64,000 bases of DNA from Okapia johnstoni. Lineage: Eukaryota > Chordata > Mammalia > Artiodactyla > Giraffidae. The notes beneath the pieces are model-generated. The model ran no database searches and had not been told where the DNA came from. It saw nothing but the letters and a program-made list of their open reading frames with translations. Shown piece by piece: positions 33,440-44,959 of this stretch; position 1 is the stretch's first letter; each line of letters starts with the position of its first letter. The stretch covers positions 33,628,001-33,692,000 of the forward strand of contig CM044309.1 in NCBI GenBank assembly GCA_024291935.2, written 5' to 3'. The position numbers were made by a program, and so were the translations under genes.

Positions 33440-34020
33440 AGCCTCGTAAATAATCTTCTAGTCTCAGTGCCAGCTCTGTCCATATCTTACCATTTTGAAT
33501 TTTGTGACCTGGCCCCCATCTAACTTTCTATTTTAATCCCTCATCATCTCTTTATGTGTCTTGCCTTTCACTTTCCTCTCTAGCAATTGTGCTGTTTCTT
33601 CTCTGTCTCTATGTGGAACACCTTCCCCATTTCAATCTTCTTCCTCATCATTTGCTTAATTCCTAATTGTTCTTTAATAAAACCAACCTCAGTTATCACC
33701 TCTTCCTAGAAAGTCTTTTTCTACTACCTACCTACCTACCTACCTACCTTCCTACACACAGACACACACAGACACACACAGACACACAGACACACACACA
33801 CACACACTCCTATTTTTGTGCCTTTATAATACCTGGAATTCATGTCTATCATTGCCCTTAGAACATTTTATTAACATGCCTGTGTATGGATTTGTCTGTA
33901 CCACTATGCTATGAACTCTCTAAAAAGACATCATGTCACATTTAATCCATTTATGTTTGATCCATAGCACACTAGCATAGTGCCTCGCACTGGTAATCTT
34001 TCCATAGATGTTGACTAAAA
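33440..34020 (-). repeat. L2 LINE 3' region with microsatellite inside
   Basis: Reversed L2 segments: CAGTTATCACCTCTTCCTAG (33690) before the microsatellite, and CATAGTGCCTCGCACTGG...CATAGATGTTGAC at the end. Confidence 0.55.
33725..33807 (+). repeat. Compound microsatellite (CTAC)n then CA/GA-rich
   Basis: Six CTAC units at 33725-33748 are followed by alternating CACACA and GACACA blocks to 33807. A likely length-variable locus. Confidence 0.93.
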
Positions 34021-34343
34021 AAATGACAGTATCATTATGACTGCATGTAATAGAACTCAAGTAGAAGCAATGATATCATCATCTTGAATTTGCAACAGAT
34101 TAACTGAAATGGATAATACAAAATACAGTGACTAAGCAAGGACAATAACTCTCGATGTACTTTCAAGTTCCCTAGAAATCACTGAAGCCTATAATGCTGG
34201 AATGAATATAGTAAACACGAATACGTATAATTGCTTAACTTTAGTGCCAAACTCTCATAAATGACTAAGTAATGTATTTAAACATTGCTAGCCAAATCAG
34301 GATTGTTAAGTAACACACTTCTAAATGAAAGTATTTAGACTAA

Positions 34344-34402
34344 AGAAATATATATATATATATATATATTTGAAGAATAAATATATATACATATATGTAT
34401 TT
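34344..34402. repeat. (AT)n microsatellite
   Basis: A pure AT run at about 34347-34369 is followed by an interrupted ATATATACATATATG segment. Confidence 0.9.
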
Positions 34403-36090
34403 TGGAGAAATGCAAGCCCCTCTTAGAAGGAAAATCCACAAAAATTACTTTTTTTTTTTTACTGTTATTGAAAGCACAGGACTACTAGAATCATCAGTGT
34501 TACAAGAATAGAAAGAATGACTAGTTATGCCCCATTCTTTCCTTCAATAAAATAGATCACTTAAGTTCTAAAAGCATACATTTTTTTCTTCCCATAGTAT
34601 TATACTATTTCCATTTTGTATGAAAAAAAATTCAAATATAGTCCATAACATTTTCATTTTTCTAAATTATCTCTTAAGCCTCCTCTTACGCCCCTACTCA
34701 AAAAATTGATAACCAAGATTCTTATATAAAATGCACAGGATAACAATTTCTCATTTGTGGGTCTCAGAATCTCTGCCTTTCTTTGCCTAGCAACTTTCCT
34801 TGTTTACTTTTTTCCCCACTAGCATGTTTTATAGTTGTTTTTGTTTATTAAATTATCTACATATGTACTTGTGCAAGGATTTTACTGAAAAACCTTAACT
34901 ATGACAAGACAACTACAACATTAAACATCAGGTTTGATACCTTTCTTGATATTTTTGTCTTTAAAAAGAAAATCATGGAAATACTTCTTTGCTTATTTTG
35001 GAATACCTGATGAATTTTAACAACACATTCTTTGAATATTTTGGTTGTTGTGTATTCTCTTTTTACTAGAAAACAAGTTCTTCATATTTTTTCTCCCTGA
35101 AAATTATGCAAGCATATGCACATGACTTACATACCTATCTGCCAGTCTGGTTGATTAGCAGGATTTTTTGATCATTGTTAGTGCCCTTGAGACTTCAGAG
35201 AGAAGACACTGAGTCAGAGAGAACATAGTTGCTTGGTTAGAACTCTTTCTTTTTCTATTTTATTTTATCACAGATGAACTTAAGATGAGATTGTTTAAGG
35301 TGAAACTTACTTTTCATAGCTAAAGTACAGTCTGATTAAAAGGTACATCTTCCTTGAACTCACATGAAGCAAAAAGAGGATCTGTCGTCTTAAATATGTG
35401 CAACTGTGCCTTCTGTTCTACTTTCTAAAGGATGTAAATTTCTTTTAGCACTCACTCTCTTTCAGTTTGATAAAGTCAAAAATCTTCAGGGATTCAAGAA
35501 TTTCACAGAGATTCCTGTTTCTTTGAACTAACTTTTATACTCAGAGCAACAGTTCAATGAGTATCATACCTCCTTAATAGGTATGTAAACAAAATAACCA
35601 ATCAATGACATGAGAAGGACCATGTGCTTTAAAATTTTCTTTGTAATCGTTTAAATATGTTATCTTTGGATGTCTATTGTTTTGTCTACCAAGTGCTCAT
35701 TCTTCTGGTTCAGGCCCTTCCTCAATTTCTAACAGAGCCTCCAAATTCCCACATATAGCTGCTAGTCACAGAGGTGAGCACTTGAAAGAATCTGGGTCAA
35801 TGAGTCCCAGATTTTTGAACCTCTGATCTAGAAAATAAGATCAATCACTTCCTAATCATTGTGATTATAAACTGTAAAATTTGGATCGTGCCAGTGGTAG
35901 CACATGGTTTAAATGTGGTCTCTCAGCTTGAAGAGGCGTCCACTGACCAACGGTGGACAATTTAAAATCAATGAGAATAATAAATGGGATGGATTGAAGC
36001 AGTTCAGTGTTAGAATCCATGAGTTCACAATGACACCAAAAAATAGTAATTGGTTACTTTTGCTGGAGAACTGACGTTGTTTTGAACACT
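34403..36090. other. AT-rich unique sequence, nothing recognised
   Basis: 1.7 kb without a SINE, BovB or L1 segment that I can identify, and without a credible coding frame. Confidence 0.5.
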
Positions 36091-36097
36091 AACTTAT

Positions 36098-36850
36098 TGT
36101 TGTTCAGTTGCTAAGTCGTGTCTGACTCTTTGCGACCCCATGGACTGTAGCACTCCAGGTTCCCCTGTCCTTTACCGTCTCCCAGAGTTTGCTCAAACTC
36201 ATGTTCATTGAGTCCGTGATGCCATCCAATCATCTCATCCTCTGTTGTCCCTTCTCCTCCCACCTTCAATCTTTCCCAGCCTCAGGGTCTTTTCCAATGA
36301 GTCGACTCTTTGCATCAGGTGGCTGAAGTATTGGAGCTTCAGTTTCAACATCAGTCTTTCCAATAAATATTTAGGGTTGATTTCTTTTAGGATTATCTTG
36401 TTTGATATCCTTGCAGCCTAAGGGACTCTCAAGAGTCCTCCAGCACCACAACTTGAGAACATCAATTCTTCAGTGCTCAGCCTTCTTTATGGTCCAACTC
36501 TCACATCCATACATGGCTACTGGAAAAACCATAGTTTTGACTATATAGACCTTTGTTGGTAAAGTGATGTCTCTGCTTTTGAATATGCTGTCTAGGTTTG
36601 TCATAGCTTTTCTTAAAGGAGCAAGCGTCTTTTAATTTTGTGGCTGCAGTCACCATCTGCAGTGATTTTGGAGCCCAAGAAAATAAAGTCTATCGCTGTT
36701 TCCACTTTTTCCCCATCTATTTCCCATGAAGTGATAGGACTGAATGCCATGATATTCGGTTTTTTTGAATGTTGAGTTTTAAGCCGAATTTTTCACTCTT
36801 CCTCTTTCACCCTCTTCAAGAGGCTCTTTAGTTCCTCTTCGCTTGAACAC
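36098..36850 (-). mobile_element. BovB LINE 3' end
   Basis: Reversed copy: CAGTTGCTAAGTCGTGTCTG at the 3' end, through TCACATCCATACATGGCTAC, to TTGAGTTTTAAGCCGAATTT and CTCTTTAGTTCCTCTTCGCT. Only the post-RT part and 3' tail remain. Confidence 0.93.
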
Positions 36851-36910
36851 TAGCTAATAAAGAAAAAGAGTCAAAGATTCATCTTGCCTTCCTTGAATTT
36901 ACTGTACATT

Positions 36911-37134
36911 AGGGTAGCTATGTTTTCCCTGATGGTGCCTGCCAACGCAGGAAACTCAAGAGCCTTGGGTTTGATCCCTGGGTTGGGAAGATCCCCTGGA
37001 GGAGGGCACGGCAACCCACTCTAGTATTCTTGTCCTGGAGAAACCCATGGACAGAGAAGCCTGGCAGGCTACAGTCCATGGGGTCGCAGAGTCGGACATG
37101 ACAGAAGCGACTAGGCACACACGCAGGGTAGCTA
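36911..37134 (+). mobile_element. Bov-tA SINE with target-site duplication
   Basis: Forward copy from GATGGTGCCTGCCAACGCAG to GACAGAAGCGACTAGGCACA. agggtagcta repeats at 36911-36920 and 37125-37134. Confidence 0.92.
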
Positions 37135-37645
37135 AATTCAGTGAAGAAAAATTTGTAGAGCTGTTCCAGCTAATAAAAAGAAGGAATGGCAGTAAGTTGC
37201 ACTCATTTGCAAACCCCTACTGGGTTATGCAATACAATATCTACCAGCCATACATGGTTACTGAGCACTTGAAATGTGGCTGGTCTAAAATGAAATGTGA
37301 TGTAAGCCATGGTGTGCTGGTAAATGTTTAATAACTAGCTCTCTGAGGTGGAAAAAAATCCCACTTTTGGTGTTTGCTGTGGAGTGAATACTACCACCAT
37401 AGCCAGTTTCGAACCACCAAAGGGATGTCATGAACGGAGTTGGGAGGAGATGCCTACAGTTGGCTCTCAGAGGCTTGTGTGGGCAGGCTCTAGCACATAC
37501 CGGCTGTGAGTGGGAAAAAATACACAGGACTTTGAAGACTTAGTATGAAAATAAGAATATAAAAGATTTCATTACACACTTAAATGTTGAAACGGTAGTA
37601 TTTTGGATATATTGAATGAAATACATTTTAAAAATTATTTTTATT
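37135..37645. other. Unique sequence, nothing recognised
   Basis: No gene or named repeat. Short AT-rich run before the next SINE. Confidence 0.5.
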
Positions 37646-37647
37646 TC

Positions 37648-37742
37648 AGAAATTCCCTGGTGGTCCAATGGTTAGGACTCAGCGATTTCATCGCTAGGCC
37701 TGGGTTCAATTCCCAGCTGGGGAACAAAAAACCCACAAGTCG
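37648..37742 (+). mobile_element. CHR-type SINE, 3'-shortened
   Basis: AGAAATTCCCTGGTGGTCCA to TTCAATTCCCAGCTGGGGAA and an A-run. Confidence 0.83.
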
Positions 37743-37949
37743 AGTAGAGTGTCAAGAAAAAAAATTCTTGTTTTAAAGTAGGGGCACTAGAGCACTTAAA
37801 ATTACATATATGGTTCATATTATATTTCTCTTGGGCAGTGCTGATATAGACAGTGATCCTCACTAACTGTCAACATATCAGGTAGCTAGACAACCAGATA
37901 TTATGCAACTTCTGATGGAAGAACATGACACCATCTATGAAGCAATCTT

Positions 37950-38075
37950 CTCTTTTCTTTTTTTTGGCCACACCATTCAGTTTGTGGGATCTTAGTTCCC
38001 TGACCAGGGACTGAACGCAGGTTTGGCAGCGAAACCACCGAGCCCTAAAGACTGGACCACCCGAAGAATTCCAGG
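37950..38075 (-). mobile_element. CHR-type SINE
   Basis: Reversed copy: TTTTTTTTGGCCACACCATT, TTAGTTCCCTGACCAGGGAC, and a 5' end ACTGGACCACCCGAAGAATTC. Confidence 0.85.
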
Positions 38076-38274
38076 GGTGGTCTTTCAAAGACCCAAACCT
38101 GTACAAGGTCAATCCCTTAAGATAAATTACTAGGTTAACAGGAAATAACAAAGCAGAGAAACATGTTAAATGACATCACGGGGCTGCAGCCAGCAAAATC
38201 CAGGATGTGGAATACATTATAGGACCCAGTTTCTTCAACAAATATATTGCAGAGAGGGAAGAAGAGAAATGGAG

Positions 38275-38670
38275 GGCGGACAAATACCGTGTGATATCAC
38301 TTATCTGTGGAATCTAAAATATGACACAAATGAACCTATCTACAAAGCAGAAACAGACTCACAGACACAGAAAACAGACCTGTGGTTGCTAGTGGGGCAG
38401 GGAGAGGAGGAGGGATGGAATGGGAGTTCGGGGTTAGTAAATGCAAATTATTATATATAGAATGATGACAAGGAATTGTATAGCACAAGGAATACTACTG
38501 TATAGCACAAGGAATTATATTCACTGTCCCAGGATAAATTAAACCATAATGGAAAAGAACATATATATACATATATGTGTGTGTGTGTGTATAACTGAAT
38601 CGCTTTGCAGTACAGAAGAAATTAACACAGCATTGTAAATCAAGTAAACTTCAATTTAAAAAAAAAGGAG
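38275..38670 (+). mobile_element. L1 3' UTR with A-tail
   Basis: GACAAATACCGTGTGATATCA, TATCTGTGGAATCTAAAATA, GAAACAGACTCACAGACACA and CACAGCATTGTAAATCAAGT, then an A-run at 38657-38665. An internal 23-base near-duplication (GTATAGCACAAGGAAT twice) and a GT run (38577-38591) are present. Confidence 0.82.
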
Positions 38671-39540
38671 AGAAATGGAAGGAGAACCTATACAGTAAAA
38701 GAGACTTAAGAAACTATCAACCAAGTATAATTTGTAGATCTTACTAAGATCTTCATTCAAACAAACATACTATATGAAAGAAGTTCCTTTATGAAACTTA
38801 TGATACAACTAGAAATTTGAATACTAACTGGATATTTGATGATACTAAGGGATCATTGCTAATAGTTTAGGTGTGATAATGGCATTTTTGTTATTTTTTT
38901 AATCCTTGTGTTTTAGAGATAGAAGCCAAAATGTTTATAGATATGATGATATGATGTCTGGGATTTGCTTCAAAATAATACAGGAGAGAAAAACAGAGTG
39001 GGGCTATATATGAAACAAGATTAGTCATGATTATTGTTGAAGCTTATCCAGGGTATTATGTCTACTTTTGTATTTAAAATTACCATAATAAAGTCTTTAG
39101 GAATCTGTAAACTAGTGAGGAATTAATGTATCTTTATCTGTTGTGTCTATTTGTGCATTGGATTTCCTAGATACAGGAAAATATTTGAGTGCTTAGGAAT
39201 AGAAGAAATCTATCCTTTTACAAGGAGTGTAATATATATCATGTTCATTGCATATATCATGTAATATATATCAACTTCTCCAATGTTCTGTTTTGTTTCA
39301 GAACAATAATATTATTTTTTGAGATTGTCACCAAAAGTTATATTTGAATTCCCATTTTATTCTAGTTTCCTGTGTCTTTTGCTACCTGTCAATTTCTACT
39401 TCAAATTTAACTGTTTTGCTCTTATCTATCCTCATAAAGTAGGAGCTCTTAATGAAAGAGAAAGGCAACAGTTATAGCAATCAAATGTAATATTTGAATA
39501 CCATTTGTATTCTGATGCAAATAATCTCCTGTAAGACTAG
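38671..39540. other. AT-rich unique sequence
   Basis: No gene or young repeat is recognised. A short repeated ATATATCATGT pattern near 39231-39270. Confidence 0.5.
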
Positions 39541-39545
39541 ATTTG

Positions 39546-39974
39546 TCTAGTCAAAGCTGTGGTTTTTCCAGTATGTATGGATGTGAGAGTTGGACTGTAA
39601 AGAAAACTGAGCACCAAAGAATTGTTGCTTTTGGACTGTGGTGTTAGAGAAGACTCTTGAGAGTCCCTTGGACAACAAGGAGATCCAACCAGTCCATCCT
39701 AAAGGAAATCAGTCCTGAATATTCATTGGAAGGACTGATGTTGAAACTCCAATACTTTGGCCACCTGATTGGACTCATTTGAAAAGATCCTGATGCTGGG
39801 AAAGATTGAAGGTGGAAGGAGAAGGGGACAACAGAGGATGAGATGGTTGGATGGCATCACCAACTCGATGACCATGCGTTTGAGTAAACTCTGGGAGTTG
39901 GTGATGGGCAGGGAGGCCTGGCATGTTGCAGTCCATGGGGTCGCATAACTCATGACTGAGTGACTGAACTGAAG
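39546..39974 (+). mobile_element. BovB LINE 3' end
   Basis: GTCTAGTCAAAGCTGTGGTT to GACTGAGTGACTGAACTGA. Covers the C-terminal coding part and tail with small deletions. Confidence 0.93.
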
Positions 39975-40049
39975 GGAAAAAAATTATGAAACAACAAGAA
40001 ATTTTAACGTCGACTGGGTATTTGATGATATTAAGACATTGTTAATTGT

Positions 40050-40168
40050 TGAGTTAGAGAGTGAAAGTCACTCAGTCATGTCTGACTCTTTGTGACTGTG
40101 TGGACTATACAGTCCATGGGATTTCCCAGACAGGAATACTGGAGTGTGTTGCTGTTTCCTACTCCAGC
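40050..40168 (-). mobile_element. Bov-tA SINE, truncated
   Basis: Reversed body only: GTGAAAGTCACTCAGTCATG to GCTGTTTCCTACTCCAGCCCC. The tRNA head is missing. Confidence 0.87.
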
Positions 40169-40655
40169 CCCTTTTTGCTTACGTAGATTCAAATTGTGTC
40201 TCTGTCATTCAAAACTAAAACAGCTCCAACTAATAGATAAACATACTTTTAATCTAACATCCTATGAGATCTGAAGTTTTGTATGTATACCAGGAGCAGC
40301 CAGCCTTTAGGTCCTTTTCTGAAATTGCCACTTGGCTCCCAGATGGCCTGCCTCTCAGTTTAGGTAAGGAATTTGATGTTTAGCTTAGAATTGAGGAACC
40401 TTCCTTTGTATTATTGTTTGTTCAATGACTGATTGATTGATTGTTAACCTTAAAAACTTTAACTTGACTGCTTTATGAGTTCATCTAAATTAAAAGATTC
40501 AAAGGTGGCTTTAGTGCTTTTAGGACGTGTATGTCTGAAATAAAGGTACTTTGTTTTTCAAAACTCTCTAGACCCATAACCTCTGAAGTTTCATGATCTA
40601 TTGGATTACAAGAAGATATTGATACAATTTTTATTTCTATTTATTTATGTGAAAA
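40169..40655. other. Unique sequence, nothing recognised
   Basis: Contains a short (TGAT)n-like run near 40428-40443. Confidence 0.5.
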
Positions 40656-40657
40656 AA

Positions 40658-40856
40658 GAAAGTGAAAGTCACTCAGTCTTGTCTGACTCTTTGTGATCCT
40701 ATGGACTGTTGCCCGCCAGGCTCCTCTGTCCATGGAATTCTCCAGGCAAGAATACTGGAGTGAGTAGCCATTCCCTTCTCCAGAGATTCTTCCCAACCTA
40801 GGGCTCGAACCCCAGGTCTCCAGCATTGCAGGCAGATTCTTTACTGTCTGAGCCTT
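40658..40856 (-). mobile_element. Bov-tA SINE ending at a small hairpin
   Basis: Reversed copy from AAGTGAAAGTCACTCAGTCT to TTTACTGTCTGAGCC. The usual ACCAGGGAAGCC end is replaced by unrelated sequence that forms the inverted repeat at 40859-40887. Confidence 0.9.
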
Positions 40857-40858
40857 CC

Positions 40859-40887
40859 TTTACTGTAAAGGAAAGCTTTACAGTAAA
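40859..40887. other. Short perfect hairpin, 12-bp stem
   Basis: TTTACTGTAAAG and CTTTACAGTAAA are reverse complements separated by five bases. Confidence 0.8.
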
Positions 40888-41104
40888 ATAATTACTAATA
40901 TTTAATGTAGAGATTAACAATATTTTATGATTTATAAACAAATGTAATTTATGGTGTTGTTTGCAAAAAAAAAAAAAAATTTTACCCATAAAGGAGCAAT
41001 CTAGCCCCTACCCTACTCTCCACAGGAGGGGCAGGGACTCTACCATAGCTCCAGGGTCCCTTCTCCTAAAAAAGACAAAAAAAGGTTTAGGGATCATTGT
41101 AAAA

Positions 41105-41686
41105 AAAAATCACTGCAGATGGTGATTGCAGCCATGAAATTAAAAGATGCTTACTCCTTGGAAGGAAAGTTATGACCAACCTAGACAGCTTATTAAAAAC
41201 CAGAGACCTTACTTTGTCAACAAAGGTCCGTCTAGTCAAGGCTGTGGTTTTTCCAGTAGTCATGTATGGATGTTAGAGTTGGACTATAAAGAAAGCTGAG
41301 CGCTGAAGAATTGATGCTTTTGAACTGTGGTGTTGGAGAAGACTCTTGAGAGTCCCTTGGACTACAAGGAGATCCAACCAGTCCATCCTAAAGGAGATCA
41401 GTCCTGGGTATTCATTGGAAGGACTGATGTTGAAGCTGAAACCCCAATACTGTGGCCACCTTATGCAAAGAGCTGACTCATTTGAAAAGACCCTGATGCT
41501 GGGAAAGATCGAAGGCAGGAGGAAAAGGGGACGACAGAGGATGAGATGGTTGGATGGCATCACCGATTCAATGGACATGAGTTTGGGTAAACTCCGGGAG
41601 TTGGTGATGGACAGGGAGGCCTGGCGTGCTGCGGTTCATGGGGTCGCAAAGAGTCAGACACGACTGAGCGACTGAACTGAACTGTT
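41105..41686 (+). mobile_element. BovB LINE 3' end
   Basis: AATCACTGCAGATGGTGATT to GACTGAGCGACTGAACTGAA. Little diverged. Its coding part matches the C-terminal region after the RT, with a stop at about 41274. Confidence 0.95.
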
Positions 41687-41883
41687 CTCAGCCAATGAGT
41701 TTCAAACCTTACTTTCTCACAACTGCCTGTTACAGACCAGCCCTGCCTCATTCTTCTAACTGCTTACCTCTTCAGATTGAACTTGATGATATTCACTCTC
41801 CATTCTCTTCCAATTTCACTTGGGGTCATTAATTAACACCACCTTCTTACATAAAAATACGGCCAGCCATTCCAGAAACATTC

Positions 41884-42113
41884 CCATGCCTCATGTGTGT
41901 GCTTAGTAGCTTCAGTTGTGTCTGACTCTTTGCAACTCCATGGGCTGTAGCCCACTAGTCTTCTCTATTCTAGAGATTCTCCAGGCAAGAATACTGGGAT
42001 CAGTTCCCATGCCCTCCTCCAGGTGATCTTCCTGACCTAGGGATCAAACTTATGTCTCCTGTGTTGCAGGTGGATTCTTTACTGTTGAGCCACCAGAGAA
42101 GACCATGCCTCAT
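41884..42113 (-). mobile_element. Bov-tA SINE with target-site duplication
   Basis: Reversed copy between two copies of ccatgcctcat (41884-41894 and 42103-42113). Confidence 0.92.
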
Positions 42114-42860
42114 ACTCTAATGTAATCAATCACCAAATCCTATCTATTCTACATCTTGAATCCATCTAGTTCTCTCCACCCAAAGAGAGGTATTATCAAG
42201 TCTCACTTATATTCTTATAATAACCCCTCCTAAGCAGGTTTTCTGCATTCAAGTTGATTTCCCTCCAATTTGTTTTCTAGAAAGCATACATAGTGATCTT
42301 TTAAAAACACAAATCTGGTCTTGTCTCTCTCTCATTTAAAATCCTTTATTGTCTCAAAATAAAGCCCCAAATCTTTACGTCCATACATGATCCTTTTCAT
42401 TCCACCTTCCCTGCCCCCACTCTATTTACCTTGCTCCACCCAAAGTGGTTCCTTTCCAATTTTCAAATACCACACTGCTTTCTACCTTGAGGTGAAATGG
42501 TGTGATGCTGAATGAAATGCTCACTCTGATTTGAATGCTCATACCTACTTACTTGCCTGACAAACTCCTCTCTACCTTTTAGGTTCCAACCCAAGACTCA
42601 GCTGCTAAGGACCCTCTAGAGTAGCTCAGGGTCCTCAACTGTCAAAGCAGCCTGTGTTTTTCTTTCAAAGCACATATGCATTAATATCTTCCTGCCCCAC
42701 TACCCTATAAGGTCCTTGAGAGCAGGAAAAATATCCTCAATGTGGCACAACATCTACCATCAAGTACGAATGTTATTTGTTGCATTCATGAATGGACAAT
42801 TATCTTTAACTGTGTTTAATTCCTTCCTCTGCTTATTTTCCTAAATGACTATTTTAGGAA
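42114..42860 (-). repeat. L2-like LINE remnant
   Basis: Reversed L2 features: GATCTTTTAAAAACACAAATCTGG, CTTGCTCCACCC, TAAGGTCCTTGAGAGCAGGA and a late TTGCATTCATGAATGGA. Part of the same copy may lie left of the Bov-tA. Confidence 0.55.
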
Positions 42861-42867
42861 CGTATAT

Positions 42868-43012
42868 GTGCATGCTAAGTCGCTTCAGTTGTGTCTGACT
42901 CTCTGTGACCCCATGGACTGTAGCCCACCAGGCTCCTCTATCCATGGGATTCTCCAGGCAAGAATACTAGACTGGGTGGCCATGCCCTCCTCTGGAGGAT
43001 CTTCCTGACTCA
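42868..43012 (-). mobile_element. Bov-tA SINE, truncated
   Basis: Reversed body from GCTAAGTCGCTTCAGTTGTG to GGATCTTCCTGACTCAAGC. The head is missing. Confidence 0.9.
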
Positions 43013-43192
43013 AGCATACTTTAGGTATAAATATTCCTAATTGCTCTCATTTGGTTATTCATTTATTTTACAAATAATTGTTCTGGGTACCACTCTACCT
43101 CAACTGATTTGTAGTTCTTGTTTGTTTCTCAGAATATCATTGATAACAAAACAATTTATAAAATTTAAGGCTTCTACCTGAATTTGAGTTCT

Positions 43193-43437
43193 AGTCACTA
43201 CACTGTCTGTGTGAGCTCAGTGGCTTCAGTTGTGTCCAACTCTTTGTGACCCTATGGACTGTAGCCTGCCAGACTCCTCTGTCTATGGGATTCTCCAGGA
43301 TAGAATACTGGAATGGGTTCCATTTCCTCCTCCAAGGAATCTTCCCAACCCAGGGATTGAACCCACGTCTCCAGCATCACCTGCATTCCAGGCAGCTTCT
43401 TTACCACTGAGCTACCGGGGAAGCCCAGTCACTACAC
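43193..43437 (-). mobile_element. Bov-tA SINE with target-site duplication
   Basis: Reversed full copy flanked by agtcactacac at 43193-43203 and 43427-43437. Confidence 0.95.
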
Positions 43438-44005
43438 AACCACTTACTAATTGTGCAAATTTGAGACAAGTTAATTATCTCTATTATAGAGGGCTATTAT
43501 GAGGTCTCAGTGATGGGAGGTGAATAAGTCCTCAGTACAGTTCATACCACCTAGTTGGAGCTCCATGAATGTCCGTTTCTGTCTGGCCTCAATGGTTAAA
43601 GAAAAGGACTCCCTGCTCACTCCAGGGTGTAATTCTAAATTATATCTTCTCCCTCAGCACTAATCAGAAAGGTCTCTGAGCTGAAATTCAAAGAGATCTC
43701 TCGAATTTTAATTCCTTATTCACTTAATGCGTAGCTAAGTTTCTGTTTGGTGAGTAAAAATTGGATCTGGGTTCTGTTGATTTAAGCTACTATCTGTGTG
43801 CTTAACAAAGGAGAAAATTACAATTTTCCACGGGTTTTCTCCTCTCTTTCCCACAACCATCAAATAGGAGATCAGTTTAGCAACAGGATATGCAGTTGAT
43901 TCTTGAGTCAGGAAGCCCATCCATTAAGCTGTTAGACTAAGGCAGACACAAGGACTAAAGACAAGGACTAAAGATGAGGGGAGACAGAAGAGAGACATCC
44001 CAAAG
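43438..44005. other. Unique sequence, nothing recognised
   Basis: No gene or named repeat. A short tandem AAGGACTAAAGA near 43951-43974. Confidence 0.5.
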
Positions 44006-44010
44006 CGAAG

Positions 44011-44202
44011 CCTTTTTTTTTTTTAAACTTTTTATTTTGTGTTGGAGTATAGCTGATTAAAGATATTGTGGTAGATTTAGTGACAGCAAAGGGACTCAGC
44101 CATACACATGCATGTATCTCTTCTTCCTCAAACTCCCCTCCCATCCAGGCTGCCACATAACATTGAGCAGAGTTCCATGTGCTACACCGTAGGTCCTAAA
44201 GG
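44011..44202 (-). mobile_element. L1 3' UTR fragment
   Basis: T-run, then GTTGGAGTATAGCTGATTAA, AGCAAAGGGACTCAGCCATA, and GTGCTACACCGTAGGTCC. Reversed 3' UTR. A close relative lies at 48528-48720. Confidence 0.8.
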
Positions 44203-44378
44203 GAGGCCTTTTCTGGTAATCAACCTGAAGTAGCTACTCTCTGCCTACCATTTTGTTCTAAATCTCCATGAAGTACTAACCATTATCTGATATTTTTCTT
44301 CTTTGCTTATTGACTGTCTCCCTTCACTAGAACGTAAGCTCAAAAAGGATAAGGATGCTTGTCTGTCCTATTTACTGG

Positions 44379-44575
44379 CTTCCCTAGTAGCTCAGCTGGT
44401 AAAGAATCCGCCTGCAATGTGGGAGACCTGGGTTCGATCCCTGGGTTGGGAAAATCGCCTGGAGAAGCAAATGGCTACCCACTCCAGTATCCTGGCCTGG
44501 AGAATTCCACGGACTGTATAGTCTTTGGGGTCCCAAAGAGTCAGACACAACTACATGACTCACTTTCACTTTCTC
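44379..44575 (+). mobile_element. Bov-tA SINE (first of a head-to-tail pair)
   Basis: GGCTTCCCTAGTAGCTCAGC to ACAACTACATGACTCACTTTC. Confidence 0.95.
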
Positions 44576-44585
44576 ACAACTTTGG

Positions 44586-44802
44586 GGCTTCCCTGGTGGC
44601 TCAGAGGGTAAAAGCATCTGCCTGGAATGCAGGAGACCCAGGTTCGATCCCTGGGTCAGGAAGATCCCCTGGAGAAGGAAATGGCAACCCACTCCAGTAC
44701 TCTTGCCTGGAAAATCCCATGGACGGAGAAGCCTGATAGGCTACAGTCCATGGGGTTGCAAAGAGTCGGTCACGACTGAGTGACATCACTTTCACTTTCA
44801 TA
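44586..44802 (+). mobile_element. Bov-tA SINE (second of the pair)
   Basis: GGGCTTCCCTGGTGGCTCAG to ACTGAGTGACATCACTTTCAC. Same orientation, about 10 bases after the first. Confidence 0.95.
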
Positions 44803-44959
44803 TACCTAGCACCAGCACAATGCCTGGTATAAAGTAACACTTGGTATTTACTTGTGGAATGAATAAATTGTTACTGTAAATAGGAACCAACCAGAGAGAA
44901 TCAAAATAATTTCAAACTTTAAAGCTTGGTTTCAAAGAGTTTCTATTGCACATTTACTA

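Larger units (their letters stand above)
44220..44872 (-). repeat. L2 LINE 3' end split by two Bov-tA copies
   Basis: Left part: TAGAACGTAAGCTCAAAAAGGA. Right part: TACCTAGCACCAGCACAATG...TTACTTGTGGAATGAATAAA. The two SINEs lie between. Confidence 0.65.

Noticed and set aside
33725..33807. Regularly spaced repeats resembling a CRISPR array
   Set aside because: It is a simple CTAC and CA/GA microsatellite in a mammalian genome, with no unique spacers.
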